A stretch of 19,852 nucleotides of DNA from JBFMFH01 sp040752275 (GTDB lineage: Bacteria > Acidobacteriota > Vicinamibacteria > Vicinamibacterales > JAKQTR01). How positions within the stretch are numbered: the first letter of the stretch is position 1; every line of letters starts with the position of its first letter. The notes below the pieces were generated by a model that was not told where the DNA came from, did not search any database, and saw only the letters and a list, made by a program, of their open reading frames with translations. The DNA is taken from positions 1 through 19,852 of the forward strand of contig JBFMFH010000041.1 in NCBI GenBank assembly GCA_040752275.1. Reading direction: 5' to 3'. A program made the position numbers and the translations under genes. Below are positions 7,531 to 15,559 of the stretch, one piece after another.

Positions 7531-9399
7531 CTACCGCCTCAATTCCGGCGTGACCTGCACACCGAGGAAGCGGGTGTCCTCCGATGGTGTGCTGCCGAAG
7601 AGCGGCACGAACCCCGAGTCGGTCGACACCGACACGGTCCACACCCGCGTCCCCAGATAGGGAAACCCATCATCCAGGGGGATGGTCAGCGTCGTCGTCT
7701 GGCCCTGCCGGAGATCCGCCGACCGGCTGGACCAACCGCGCCTCGCAGTGACCCGGACGTCCCTGTTGCCAGCCGTGAGCGTCAGGTCGAGTGCCGTGGC
7801 GGGCTCGACGGTCTTGACCAGGAATTCGGCCCTCGCGTGTCCGCGGACCCAGAAGCCGAGACCCTCTCGCGCGTAGGCGTTGTCGTCCAGGAAGTAGATC
7901 TGGAAGCGGCGCTCCTGGCCGAACCACACGCGGGCACGGTTGGCCTGGGTGTTGGTGGGCAGGTCGTTGACCAGGGTCAGTTCAACCGGCAACAGGCGGA
8001 GGGGACCCCTCTTGGCAGGCTCGGCCGGGTTGTACGAGGCCACGAACGGGTTCAACGCGATCTGCGCCGAGAAGAAGCATCCCACGGCCCAGGGCAGGAG
8101 CGCGAGGGGCATCGATTCGATAGCCGGAAGCAGGAAGAAGAACACGCCGTATGTGTTCATGAAGTACCGGTTCCCAAGGACACCGCCCCCACCGAAGTAG
8201 TTGTAGGGGATCCAGACGACCAGCAGCAGAATCTCGGCGGCGGCGGCGGCGCCGATCAGCCACTGCCAGCCCGTGCGCCGGCGGCGGGCGAGCAGGAACG
8301 CCGCGGCGGAGAAGACCGCGGGAAAGAAGTACGGGACGAGCCCCGAGTAACGTCCGACGGCGAAGTACGCCAAGTTCCGGGAAAACACCGTCCAGAACAC
8401 GCGCCTGTCGAAGATGACCTCCGTCATCACGCGGCTCGTCACCCTGTCCTGACCCACCCCTTCCCACCCGGTCTGGCGATCCTGAAACGGGTAGGGCCCG
8501 TAGAACGTGCGCCTGTCGCCGCCCTGGTAGTTCCACTCGCCGGTGGTCGCGACATTGCCGGCGAGCAAGGCCACGCCGCACAGGCCGAACAGCAGGCCGG
8601 TGGCCAGCGCGCGCTTCCATCGGCGGCGGTACACCATCCAGGCGAGGACAGGCAGGATCAGGAGGAGATTCGAGGGCTTCGAGAACGTCGCGACCCCGAG
8701 CAGAAGGGCCGCCATCAGATCCGAACCCGCGCCCAAGAGCCACCGCGTGCCGCGCGGTGCGCGATCGCCCGGCATGACCTCCTTGTAAAGCCAGCAGAAG
8801 TACCCGAGAAACACGAAGCTCAGGTTGAAGAGTTCCGGCGTGATCCACACGAAGTAGGCAGGGGCGACCGATGCCATGAGAAAACCTGCCGCGAGCACGA
8901 GAGACACCCCGGGCGACGATCGAGCGTTGAGGAACAGGTAGCCGGCAAGCAACATCGCACCCAGGAGCAGCGCGTGCAGCAGCAGGAACCCGTTCGTGCC
9001 GAGGATGCGGACCATCGGCGCGGCCACGAGCGGGTACACGTACGACTTGCCGTAGAACAACTCGGCGGCGTCAGGGTCCGGCCGCGACTCCACGTGGACG
9101 AACGGAAAGCGACCGCCCCAACGGACTTCCAGGTCTCGCCCCTTCTTCAGGAAGACGCCGGAGGGACCGGACGGGAACTCCCGCCACACCCGCATGAGGT
9201 CCTCGCGCCGGTAGGCAAGATCCCGGTCGTTGGCGAGGCTCAGGCCCATCATGTAATAGGTAGCCTCGTCGCTGTGGAACCCGAAGGCCGCACGCGGGAA
9301 GTCGACCGAGAGCGCCAGGCCCCCGTATGCGCAGAACAGGACGAGCGCGGCAATCACCCCCGGGAACGGGTCGATGCGATGTCCGGCCTGCGCGTTCAC
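7531..9399 (-). CDS. Polytopic membrane protein, GT-C glycosyltransferase-like
   Basis: 622-residue protein with roughly ten or more predicted transmembrane helices up to about residue 460, then a hydrophilic beta-rich tail of about 150 residues. After the first helix comes an exported loop with FHSDEATYYMMGLSLA. The acidic pair Asp44-Glu45 is where GT-C enzymes (ArnT/PMT-like, polyprenyl-phosphate-sugar dependent) carry their catalytic acid residue. A large extracytoplasmic loop (WNYQGGDRRTFYGPYPF onward, about 280-340) is also present. The GTG start at 9399 is fixed by the GTGA overlap with the upstream GT4 gene. A role transferring a lipid-linked sugar on the periplasmic face is inferred. 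The tail may be a carbohydrate-binding or substrate-docking domain. Other polytopic glycan proteins cannot be excluded. Confidence 0.8.
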   Translation of the reverse strand: MNAQAGHRIDPFPGVIAALVLFCAYGGLALSVDFPRAAFGFHSDEATYYMMGLSLANDRDLAYRREDLMRVWREFPSGPSGVFLKKGRDLEVRWGGRFPFVHVESRPDPDAAELFYGKSYVYPLVAAPMVRILGTNGFLLLHALLLGAMLLAGYLFLNARSSPGVSLVLAAGFLMASVAPAYFVWITPELFNLSFVFLGYFCWLYKEVMPGDRAPRGTRWLLGAGSDLMAALLLGVATFSKPSNLLLILPVLAWMVYRRRWKRALATGLLFGLCGVALLAGNVATTGEWNYQGGDRRTFYGPYPFQDRQTGWEGVGQDRVTSRVMTEVIFDRRVFWTVFSRNLAYFAVGRYSGLVPYFFPAVFSAAAFLLARRRRTGWQWLIGAAAAAEILLLVVWIPYNYFGGGGVLGNRYFMNTYGVFFFLLPAIESMPLALLPWAVGCFFSAQIALNPFVASYNPAEPAKRGPLRLLPVELTLVNDLPTNTQANRARVWFGQERRFQIYFLDDNAYAREGLGFWVRGHARAEFLVKTVEPATALDLTLTAGNRDVRVTARRGWSSRSADLRQGQTTTLTIPLDDGFPYLGTRVWTVSVSTDSGFVPLFGSTPSEDTRFLGVQVTPELRR

Positions 9400-10598
9400 C
9401 TGACGCCCTTTCGTGTCAGGAAGCCAAGGTCCTCGGCGAGGATGCCCTGGCGCCCGGTGGGCCTCGACACGCGATGGAGCAGATCGTACAGGCGTTCCAT
9501 CTTCCCGACGAACGCGGCGATGTCGTACTCCTGACCCGTCTGCCTGGCGTTGGCTGACAGACGGGCGCGTTCCTCGGGGTGGTCCATCAACGCCACGATC
9601 TGCCGGGCCAGCGCCTCAGCGTTCCGCTTCGCGACGATGCGGGCGTCGTGCCCGTCGGTCAGGATGTCGAGCAACCCGTCGGCGTCGGTGGCGACGATGG
9701 CCTTGCCGGCGGCCAGCGCCTCGAAGGCTGTGAGGGGTGTGCCCTCCCACAACGAAGGAAACACCGAAAGGTCGAAGGCTGACAACACGCTCGCGACGTC
9801 CTTCGCGAACCCGACGAACACGAACCGGTCGCCGAGGCCGAGCGCCCGCGCCTGCGCCTCGAGTGCCGGGCGCAGCGGACCCTCGCCGACCACGAAGAAC
9901 CGCGCGCCGGGTCGCCGATCGAGCACCAGACGGGCCGCCTCGACCAGATACTCATTGCCCTTCGAGTCGTGCAGCCGCGTCACGGTGCCGACGGCCAGTT
10001 CGCCGTCGCGGATGCCCAGCTCCCGCCGCGCGTCGGCCACCTCGGCAGCCGAGCGGGCCCGGCCGAACTCGCCCAGGGGAACCCCGAGATACACGACCTT
10101 GACCTTCCGCTCCGGTACGAGTCGGGCGTTGACGACGAACTCCGCCGTACTGCGCGACACCGCAATGGCAATGTCCGTGAACGGCTCGAGCGCCCGATCC
10201 GCGACCTTCTGGAACCACGGCGTGTCGGTCAGGTTGGCGTGCTCGTGCAGGATGGCCGGGATCCTCCGCACGGCGGCCGCGGCCCGCCCGAAGGTGGTGG
10301 CCCCATAACCGTGCATGTGCAGGATGTCGATCCGCTTCCGGTCGATGAGCTTGAGCAGGGCGGGCAACGTCGCGGGGTCGAACTTCGACCGGTGCAGATA
10401 GGTAATGTCGACCCCGAACGACTCGAGTGGCTCCTCCGACAGGTCCTTCTTGCGAAGGCTGACCAGCGACACGTTGTACCGCTCAGCGTCGAAGGCGGGG
10501 ATCATCCACGCGAACAGGCGCTTCACCCCGTGCATGCGGGATCCTTCCCAGCCGAGGTGGTCGCAGATCTGGAGGATGTTCAATCTCCGGTCACTCAT
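9396..10598 (-). CDS. GT4-family glycosyltransferase
   Basis: 400-residue retaining GT-B glycosyltransferase. N-terminal Glyco_transf_4 domain: LNILQICDHLGWEGSRMHGV (glycine-containing acceptor loop) and DILHMHGYGATTFGR (about 91-105). C-terminal Glycos_transf_1 domain: VGTVTRLHDSKGNEYLVEA (about 203-221), FFVVGEGPLRPALE (about 234-247) and the EX7E motif WEGTPLTAFEALAAGK (Glu285, Glu293). The start MSDRRLNILQ (ATG 10598) overlaps the acyltransferase stop by 8 bp; the open frame upstream to 10724 is a shadow. Its 3-prime end overlaps the GT-C-like gene. The overall pattern resembles enzymes of exopolysaccharide assembly; specificity is unknown. Confidence 0.93.
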   Translation of the reverse strand: MSDRRLNILQICDHLGWEGSRMHGVKRLFAWMIPAFDAERYNVSLVSLRKKDLSEEPLESFGVDITYLHRSKFDPATLPALLKLIDRKRIDILHMHGYGATTFGRAAAAVRRIPAILHEHANLTDTPWFQKVADRALEPFTDIAIAVSRSTAEFVVNARLVPERKVKVVYLGVPLGEFGRARSAAEVADARRELGIRDGELAVGTVTRLHDSKGNEYLVEAARLVLDRRPGARFFVVGEGPLRPALEAQARALGLGDRFVFVGFAKDVASVLSAFDLSVFPSLWEGTPLTAFEALAAGKAIVATDADGLLDILTDGHDARIVAKRNAEALARQIVALMDHPEERARLSANARQTGQEYDIAAFVGKMERLYDLLHRVSRPTGRQGILAEDLGFLTRKGVR

Positions 10599-11352
10599 CG
10601 TCAGCCGTCCCGTCGCGCCCGGCCGTCCTCCGGCCGACCACCCGCGCCGGCATGCCCACGGCAATCGCATACGGAGGGACATCGTCACGGACGACGGCTC
10701 CGGCTCCGACAATCGCGTGGGCACCGACCCTCACGCCGTCCAGGACCTTCGCGCCCGCGCCCATCCAGACCCCCTCCTCAATGCTCACGCCGGCCGAGGT
10801 GCGGGCCTGCGAGAGTATCGACGCCGACGTGTCGCTGACGTCATGGTCGCCGCCGATCACATAACAATAGGCGGCCAGCAGTGCGTCCTGCCCCAGCTCG
10901 ACACGACTTGCCGAGAAGACTTCGCAGTTGAATCCCAGGTTGGCCCGGTCCCCCAGCCGGATGTCGCCATTCTTGCACGAGAGGATGGTGTTGCGACCCA
11001 CGAAGGCCCCGCTGCCGATTGTGATGCCCTGGTTCGTCTCGCCCTTGGCATCGAGCAGGCAATTGTCGTCAATGACCACGTTGTCACCGATGTGGATCTT
11101 GGCAGGGTGCCGGAGCACGACGTTCTGCCCGAAGATCACGTTCCGGCCGCACGCGCCGAGCAGGCGCGGGTAGAGCAGCTTGCGCAGGACGAGACCCAGC
11201 GCGCCGGGGACGGACTGGCTGGCCAGGATGACGGCCTCGTGCCGCAGCAACGCCCGCCAGCCTCGCCGGCCCACGACCAGCGCCGCATACTTGTCTCTCG
11301 CCGAGGACCGCGGGTCGAACAACTGTTCCTGGGCCTTGGGGATATCGCTCAT
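10591..11352 (-). CDS. Left-handed beta-helix acyltransferase (hexapeptide repeat)
   Basis: 253-residue LbH protein of the sugar O-/N-acetyltransferase type (WcaF/NodL/LpxA-like superfamily), using acetyl- or acyl-CoA to decorate a sugar. After an alpha-helical N-terminus of about 65 residues, hexapeptide turns run from about residue 70: IFGQNV, IHIGDNVVIDD, ITIGSGAFVGRN, IRLGDRANLG, VELGQDALLA, VSIEEGVWMGAG, VRVGAHAIVGAGAVV. The run closes with YAIAVGMPARVVG, the standard ending of this family. His170 in GGDHDV is a candidate catalytic base. ATG 11352 forms an ATGA overlap with the epimerase stop; ATG 11361 is an alternative. Acyl donor and acceptor sugar are not predictable. Confidence 0.92.
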   Translation of the reverse strand: MSDIPKAQEQLFDPRSSARDKYAALVVGRRGWRALLRHEAVILASQSVPGALGLVLRKLLYPRLLGACGRNVIFGQNVVLRHPAKIHIGDNVVIDDNCLLDAKGETNQGITIGSGAFVGRNTILSCKNGDIRLGDRANLGFNCEVFSASRVELGQDALLAAYCYVIGGDHDVSDTSASILSQARTSAGVSIEEGVWMGAGAKVLDGVRVGAHAIVGAGAVVRDDVPPYAIAVGMPARVVGRRTAGRDGTADDE

Positions 11353-12335
11353 GTGATCCATCCGTGCTCACGGTACCAGCGGAGCGTGCGCCGGATCCCC
11401 TCGCGCAGGCCGACTTTCGGGTCGAACCCCAACTCCCTTCTCGCCCGTGCGATGTCGAACGCGCGGTCTTTTGTGAAGAAGTCGACTCTCCGGCGGTACA
11501 GCGGCGGCTCGATTCTCAGCGGCACGCAGAGCAACTCGCAAGCCGCCCCGGCAAGCCAGAATGGCCAGACGGGCAGCCGCCAGGACGGCGCCGCCACGCC
11601 GGCTTCATCGGCCACAATGCCCACCAGGTCGTTGAGGCTGGTCACTTCGCCCCCGGCCAGGATATAGGTCCGTCCCGCGGCGGCCTCGACTTCCCCGCAG
11701 AGCCGAAACCCCTCGCAGAGGTCGTCGATGTAGGTCATGTGGTAGAAGATCTCGCCTCTGCCGAGGATCACGAACCGCCGCCGCGCCACGCCCCTGAAGA
11801 GCTTGAGCAGCCTGGTGTCCCCGGGTCCGTAGATCCCGGACGGGCGGGCGATGACCAGATCGATCCCCGCCCGTGCGGCCGCCTCGCGCCCCTGGTGCTC
11901 GCCCTCGAGCTTGGTGCGCTGGTACTCGTCGCCCGGCCGCAACGGCGCGTCTTCATCGGCCGGCGGGTGCTCGACATTCCCATGGACGCCAACCGTCGAA
12001 CAGTGCACCACCCGCTTCACGCCCGCGGCGGCGGCCACCTGGATTAGCCAGGCGACCCCACCGGCATTGACCGCCGCGTAGGTCGAGGCGCCCACTCCGG
12101 CCCGACGATAGAGGGCGGCGATGTTGTACACGACATCCGCCCCGTCGACGGCCCGTCTCAGACTGGCCGGGTCGGTCAGGTCTCCCAGGGCGATCTGGAC
12201 GCCGTCGGCTTCGAGGGACCCGGTCCGATCGTCCCGGACCCGTGCGAGCGCGACGACCTCCCTGCCCCGCGCACGAAGAGCCCGGGCGAGATGTCCACCC
12301 GTAAACCCCGTCGCGCCCGTCACGAGGACCCGCAT
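11349..12335 (-). CDS. NAD-dependent epimerase/dehydratase (extended SDR)
   Basis: 328-residue extended short-chain dehydrogenase, probably acting on a nucleotide sugar or a lipid-linked intermediate. The cofactor motif TGATGFTGGHL is at residues 6-16, and GDLTDPASL (51-59) is an SDR adenine-site region. The catalytic Ser113 lies in VVHCSTVGVHG, with Tyr138 and Lys142 in YQRTK, giving the S-YxxxK triad. ARPSGIYGPGD (163-173) is the substrate-domain signature. It resembles HpnA/dihydroflavonol-4-reductase-like SDRs more than GalE (impression only). ATG 12335 overlaps the methyltransferase stop by 16 bp; the longer frame to 12497 is antiparallel shadow. It likely supplies a modified sugar for the neighbouring glycosyltransferases. 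Confidence 0.92.
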   Translation of the reverse strand: MRVLVTGATGFTGGHLARALRARGREVVALARVRDDRTGSLEADGVQIALGDLTDPASLRRAVDGADVVYNIAALYRRAGVGASTYAAVNAGGVAWLIQVAAAAGVKRVVHCSTVGVHGNVEHPPADEDAPLRPGDEYQRTKLEGEHQGREAAARAGIDLVIARPSGIYGPGDTRLLKLFRGVARRRFVILGRGEIFYHMTYIDDLCEGFRLCGEVEAAAGRTYILAGGEVTSLNDLVGIVADEAGVAAPSWRLPVWPFWLAGAACELLCVPLRIEPPLYRRRVDFFTKDRAFDIARARRELGFDPKVGLREGIRRTLRWYREHGWIT

Positions 12336-13072
12336 CTCACCGCCACAACTGTCACGGGTGATCCGAAGAGGCGAAGCAGGCCGACCGCCGCCAGGCTGCG
12401 TTCGCATCGCTCGGTGACCGCCCTGGAGCCGATGGCCCGGTGAAGGGCGATTGGCAGCACGAACTGCCGGTGCACGCGGTCCACCCGGTAGCCACACTCG
12501 TCCAGCACGGCCTTCACCGACGCGAGCCGCAACACGCGGTAGGCCTCGACCTCACGTCCAAGGGTGGCGAGGATCCGCCGGGCGGCGGCCTGAATCGCCG
12601 CCGCACTGCATGCGGCCGGGTAGTCGAAGACGACCCTGTCACGGGCGACCCGGCACAGCTCGTGGAGGCATTCGCGCCAGTTCGGCGCGTGCATCAGCAC
12701 GCGCAAGCTGACCGCCGCATCGAAGCTGCTCGAGTCGAACGCCAGCCGATGGGCGTCGCCGACGTCGAACCGCACACTGAGCCCCTCCTGGCCTGCCCGT
12801 GCCGCCGCCACCCGAAGCATCTCCGGCGAGGCGTCGATCCCCGTGACGGCGGCGCCGCGCGCGGCCAACAGCAAGGCTGCGCGGCCGGTGCCGGTCCCGA
12901 CGTCCAGGATGCGCCGTCCGCGTATGTCGCCCAGCGCCTCGGCGAGAATCCTGGCCTGGGCGTCTGCGAGCATGGTCCCGATAGGGCCGCTGAACCGCAA
13001 GGCGTCGAACCGCTCCGCCATGCCGCGGCTGGCGTACACGCGGTAGCTGTAGTGCTCCGGCGCCCCAATCAC
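12320..13072 (-). CDS. Class I SAM-dependent methyltransferase
   Basis: 250-residue methyltransferase with a canonical Rossmann core. Motif I is ILDVGTGTGRAALLLAARG (about 48-66), followed by GIDASPEML (about 70-78), FDVGDAHRLAFDSSSFDAAVSLRVLMHAPN (about 94-123) and VVFDYPA. GTG 13072 was chosen because it makes a GTGA overlap with the stop of the upstream GT4 gene and gives the plausible N-terminus MIGAPEHYSYRVYASRGMAERFD. The open frame up to 13930 is a shadow over that GT. Its place among glycosyltransferases suggests sugar O-methylation or modification of a lipid carrier, but the fold alone does not show the substrate. Confidence 0.9.
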   Translation of the reverse strand: MIGAPEHYSYRVYASRGMAERFDALRFSGPIGTMLADAQARILAEALGDIRGRRILDVGTGTGRAALLLAARGAAVTGIDASPEMLRVAAARAGQEGLSVRFDVGDAHRLAFDSSSFDAAVSLRVLMHAPNWRECLHELCRVARDRVVFDYPAACSAAAIQAAARRILATLGREVEAYRVLRLASVKAVLDECGYRVDRVHRQFVLPIALHRAIGSRAVTERCERSLAAVGLLRLFGSPVTVVAVRCGSS

Positions 13073-14262
13073 GCCGCCCTCTCGCTGGTTGGCGTGCCTG
13101 CGCCCACCAGGGCGAGCGCCTGGCGCGTCCGGTCGACATACGCCTCGTAGGTGTACTTCGTGGCGGCGAGTTCCGCCGCCCTCCGGCTGAGCGACGCCGC
13201 CAGCTCCGCATCGGTGAGCACCCGCACGACGCCGTCGGCGAAGGCCTCCGGCGTCACGGAGGCAAGCACCGCGACCGTCGGGTCGAGCACCTGGGTGTGG
13301 GTCAGCAGGTCGGTGGCGACAATCGGCCGGCCCGCCCGTAGGTACTGATAGATCTTGAGCGGCGTGTTCGTGCCGCGGCTCCTGGGCGAGACCAGCACGT
13401 CGGCCGCCTGCAGATAGGCCGGAATCAGGCCGGCGGGCTGCTCTCCGGCAAACACGGTGACTCCGGCGACACCTGCGCGCTCGGCGTCGCGCCGCAACCG
13501 GTCGATCTGGTCGGCGTGGCCGCCAACCAGCAAGAGGCGTGCGCGCGGCACGCGATCGGAGACGATTCGCATGGCGTCGAGGAGGAGGCTGAGACCCTGG
13601 TAGGCCTCGAAGGTCCCGGTATAGAGGACGACCCGGTCGTCCGGGGTCAGGCCGTGCTGGGCCCGGACGCGATTCTCCCTGACCTGGGGACCGGCATCGC
13701 CCGCTCCAGGGGCATTCTCGATCAGCACGACCGGCGCGTCGGCCCTGATTCGGCGGACCGTATCTTCGAGATGCCTGCAGATCACGATGACCGCTTGCGA
13801 TCGGGTGACCACCCGCCGCTCCAGCCAGCGGAAGGCGCCGACCAGCGCCCGGGAGCGGCTGAAGCTGAAGTTCGACAACTGCTCGGGAAGACTCGAGTGC
13901 ATGTCGTAGAGATGCGGCACGCCAAGCCAACGCGCGAGCGCCAGCCCGATGGCAGCCCCTTCCTCATGCGAGTGGATGAGGTCGTACGCGCCACGCCAGG
14001 CGAGGCCGAACGCCCGGAGGGCGAGCAAGACATCCAGCGGCACCTTGGCCCAGGACGGACCGATCTTCACCCGTTCGACGAAGGGAGGCTTCGCGGACCG
14101 GAACACCCGCAGCCCGGGCAGTGTGACGTGCCGGCCGAATGGGTACGTCACGAGATCAACCGTGTGCCCAAGATCGGTCAGGGCCCTGATCCGATGGTAT
14201 TCGCTGAACGGCGTGCCTCGAGGCTCGAAAAACGGCTCCGGGGCAATCATCAGGATGCGCAT
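13069..14262 (-). CDS. GT4-like glycosyltransferase, first gene of glycan operon
   Basis: 397-residue GT-B glycosyltransferase. The N-terminus MRILMIAPEPFFEPRGTPFS carries the acceptor loop; YDLIHSHEEGAAIG (about 93-106) and LYDMHSSLP (118-126) follow. The C-terminal domain has VVLYTGTFEAYQGLSLLLDAM (about 211-231), LLLVGGHADQIDRL (243-256) and SPRSRGTNTPLKIYQYLRAGRPIVAT (about 292-317). The place of the usual EX7E pair is Thr298 and Gln306, so both acidic positions differ from classic GT4; the neighbouring motif is otherwise well conserved. ATG 14262 follows GAGAAG by 3 nt and begins at strand beta1. Upstream is a strong promoter. Its stop overlaps the methyltransferase start. Donor and acceptor are unknown. 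Confidence 0.91.
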   Translation of the reverse strand: MRILMIAPEPFFEPRGTPFSEYHRIRALTDLGHTVDLVTYPFGRHVTLPGLRVFRSAKPPFVERVKIGPSWAKVPLDVLLALRAFGLAWRGAYDLIHSHEEGAAIGLALARWLGVPHLYDMHSSLPEQLSNFSFSRSRALVGAFRWLERRVVTRSQAVIVICRHLEDTVRRIRADAPVVLIENAPGAGDAGPQVRENRVRAQHGLTPDDRVVLYTGTFEAYQGLSLLLDAMRIVSDRVPRARLLLVGGHADQIDRLRRDAERAGVAGVTVFAGEQPAGLIPAYLQAADVLVSPRSRGTNTPLKIYQYLRAGRPIVATDLLTHTQVLDPTVAVLASVTPEAFADGVVRVLTDAELAASLSRRAAELAATKYTYEAYVDRTRQALALVGAGTPTSERAA

Positions 14263-14321
14263 GCGCTTCTCGGAGTCACCGGTCCGGCTGCCAGGATCCG
14301 ACACCGCAGCCCGATCCGTGG

Positions 14322-14351
14322 ATTGTAGGAGACCGACGCCGAGAGCGTCAA
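14322..14351 (-). promoter_or_regulatory. Sigma70-like promoter for the nine-gene glycan/ttcA/dtd run
   Basis: On the minus strand TTGACG (14351-14346) and TACAAT (14327-14322) are separated by 18 nt, each 5/6 to consensus. The predicted start near 14315 leaves a leader of about 50 nt before the GT4 ATG at 14262. No other credible promoter was seen inside the run, whose genes are mostly overlapping. Confidence 0.55.
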
Positions 14352-14368
14352 CGAAGAGGGACGCGGCG

Positions 14369-14398
14369 TGGACACTGGACGCAACCACATGGTACGAT
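14369..14398 (+). promoter_or_regulatory. Sigma70-like promoter for the UPF0104-type gene
   Basis: TGGACA (14369-14374) and TACGAT (14393-14398) have an 18-nt spacer; matches are 5/6 and 4/6. Transcription would start near 14405, about 15 nt before the ATG at 14420. No Shine-Dalgarno is visible in that short leader. Together with the divergent promoter it accounts for the 157-bp gap between the genes. Confidence 0.42.
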
Positions 14399-14419
14399 TG
14401 AAAGTTCGACGTTTTCGCG

Positions 14420-15460
14420 ATGGCCGACCGACTCGACAGCATCGACGGTGTGCCGCCAGAGGGGCGGGGTTCACGTGGCATCCGCCGGCGGTTCATGCTG
14501 TTCGGCAAGGTGGTCGTCTCCGTCGGGCTGCTGGCGCTGCTGCTCTCCCGAACGGATGTTGCGCGGCTCTGGACGCATGCACGCACGGCCGCCCCCGCCT
14601 GGCTGGCTGGGGCGCTCCTGCTCTACTTCACGATGATCCTGGTGTCGGCCTGGCGATGGCGCCTGCTGCTGGGTGCACAGGGCGTGGCCGTCCCGGGCGG
14701 GCACCTGGTGAATTCCTACCTGGTGGCGACCTTCTTCAACAACTTCCTCCCCAGTAACATCGGCGGAGATGTGGTGCGGATCACCGACACGGCTCCGCAG
14801 GCCGGTTCGAAGACCCTGGCCGTCACGATCGTGCTGATGGACCGAGCCATCGGCCTGCTGGGTCTTGGGCTCGTCGCCGCGATCGGGGCGAGCGTGGCGT
14901 CGGCCAACGGCACACGATCGCCGATCTGGGCCCCGGCGCTGTGGTTGGGTCTGCTCGGCGGACTCGCGGTGGCCTTGCCGCTCGTCTTGGCGCCAACGAG
15001 CGTAGGCCGTCTGCTTCGGCCGTTCGGCGCGTTCAACCGCGGCTGGGCCGACGAGCGTGTCCGCCGTTTCACGGGTGGGCTGTGGCAGTTCCGCCGGGCC
15101 CCGCTGGCCCTGAGCGCCTGCTTTGCCGGGGCAGTCGCCGTCCAGGGGATCCTGGTGGCCTTCTACGCGGCAGTCGCCCACAGCATGCACATTCCGGTGA
15201 CGCTCTCGCACCTGGCCGTGCTCGTGCCGGTCTCGTTCATCGTACAGATGGCGCCGGTGTCGCTGAACGGGTTCGGCGTTCGAGAGGCCACGTTTTCCTT
15301 CTATTTCTCCCAGATCGGCCTGCCCATCGAGTCGGCCCTGGCCGTCTCGTTCATGGGCGCCGCCTTGATCATGCTGTTCTCCCTGTCCGGCGCGGCCGCC
15401 TTCTGGATGCGAGGGCCGGCGGTCGCCGCCACTCTTTCCCGGGAAGGGCTCGCGGACTGA
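14420..15460 (+). CDS. UPF0104/LPG-synthase-TM family integral membrane protein
   Basis: 346-residue polytopic inner-membrane protein with about eight hydrophobic helices, of the family related to the flippase/synthase membrane domain of MprF (lysylphosphatidylglycerol synthase TM region, AglD-like). Signature segments are FFNNFLPSNIGGDVVRI (about 109-125), VLMDRAIGLLGLGL (about 140-153) and PVSLNGFGVREATFSFYF (about 280-297). Members often sit in polysaccharide or glycolipid clusters and are thought to handle lipid-linked substrates, but a uniform function is not established. It lacks the soluble aminoacyl-transfer domain of MprF. A second member in this window at 18040-19038 shares all three motifs. 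ATG 14420 is the first in-frame start. Confidence 0.9.
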   Translation: MADRLDSIDGVPPEGRGSRGIRRRFMLFGKVVVSVGLLALLLSRTDVARLWTHARTAAPAWLAGALLLYFTMILVSAWRWRLLLGAQGVAVPGGHLVNSYLVATFFNNFLPSNIGGDVVRITDTAPQAGSKTLAVTIVLMDRAIGLLGLGLVAAIGASVASANGTRSPIWAPALWLGLLGGLAVALPLVLAPTSVGRLLRPFGAFNRGWADERVRRFTGGLWQFRRAPLALSACFAGAVAVQGILVAFYAAVAHSMHIPVTLSHLAVLVPVSFIVQMAPVSLNGFGVREATFSFYFSQIGLPIESALAVSFMGAALIMLFSLSGAAAFWMRGPAVAATLSREGLAD

Positions 15461-15474
15461 GCCCGTCGTAAAGC

Positions 15475-15490
15475 TGGCACGATTCTCGCT
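15475..15490 (+). promoter_or_regulatory. Sigma54 (RpoN) -24/-12 promoter
   Basis: TGGCACGATTCTCGCT matches the RpoN consensus TGGCACG-N4-TTGC(A/T) except for one base (TCGC for TTGC). The invariant GG (15476-15477) and GC (15488-15489) have the exact required spacing. Transcription would start near 15501, about 58 nt before the lipoprotein ATG at 15560. No obvious activator-binding repeats were recognised upstream; that region is coding. Confidence 0.6.
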
Positions 15491-15559
15491 CGATAACTCA
15501 GGAGAAGAGGCGGGGAGCGCCCGTACTGTCGCTGCCCTCCGCTCAAGGGAGTGATCGAC

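Noticed and set aside
6349..9534. A 1061-codon plus-strand open frame antisense to three genes
   Set aside because: It is rich in Arg, His, Pro, Glu and Gln with no recognisable domain, and lies opposite ttcA, a GT4 and a GT-C-like gene with clear motifs. Long antisense frames are expected in DNA this GC-rich.
13073..13930. Extended methyltransferase frame (536 residues)
   Set aside because: The extension is a frame-shifted shadow of the upstream GT4 gene; the GTGA junction at 13069-13072 marks the real start.
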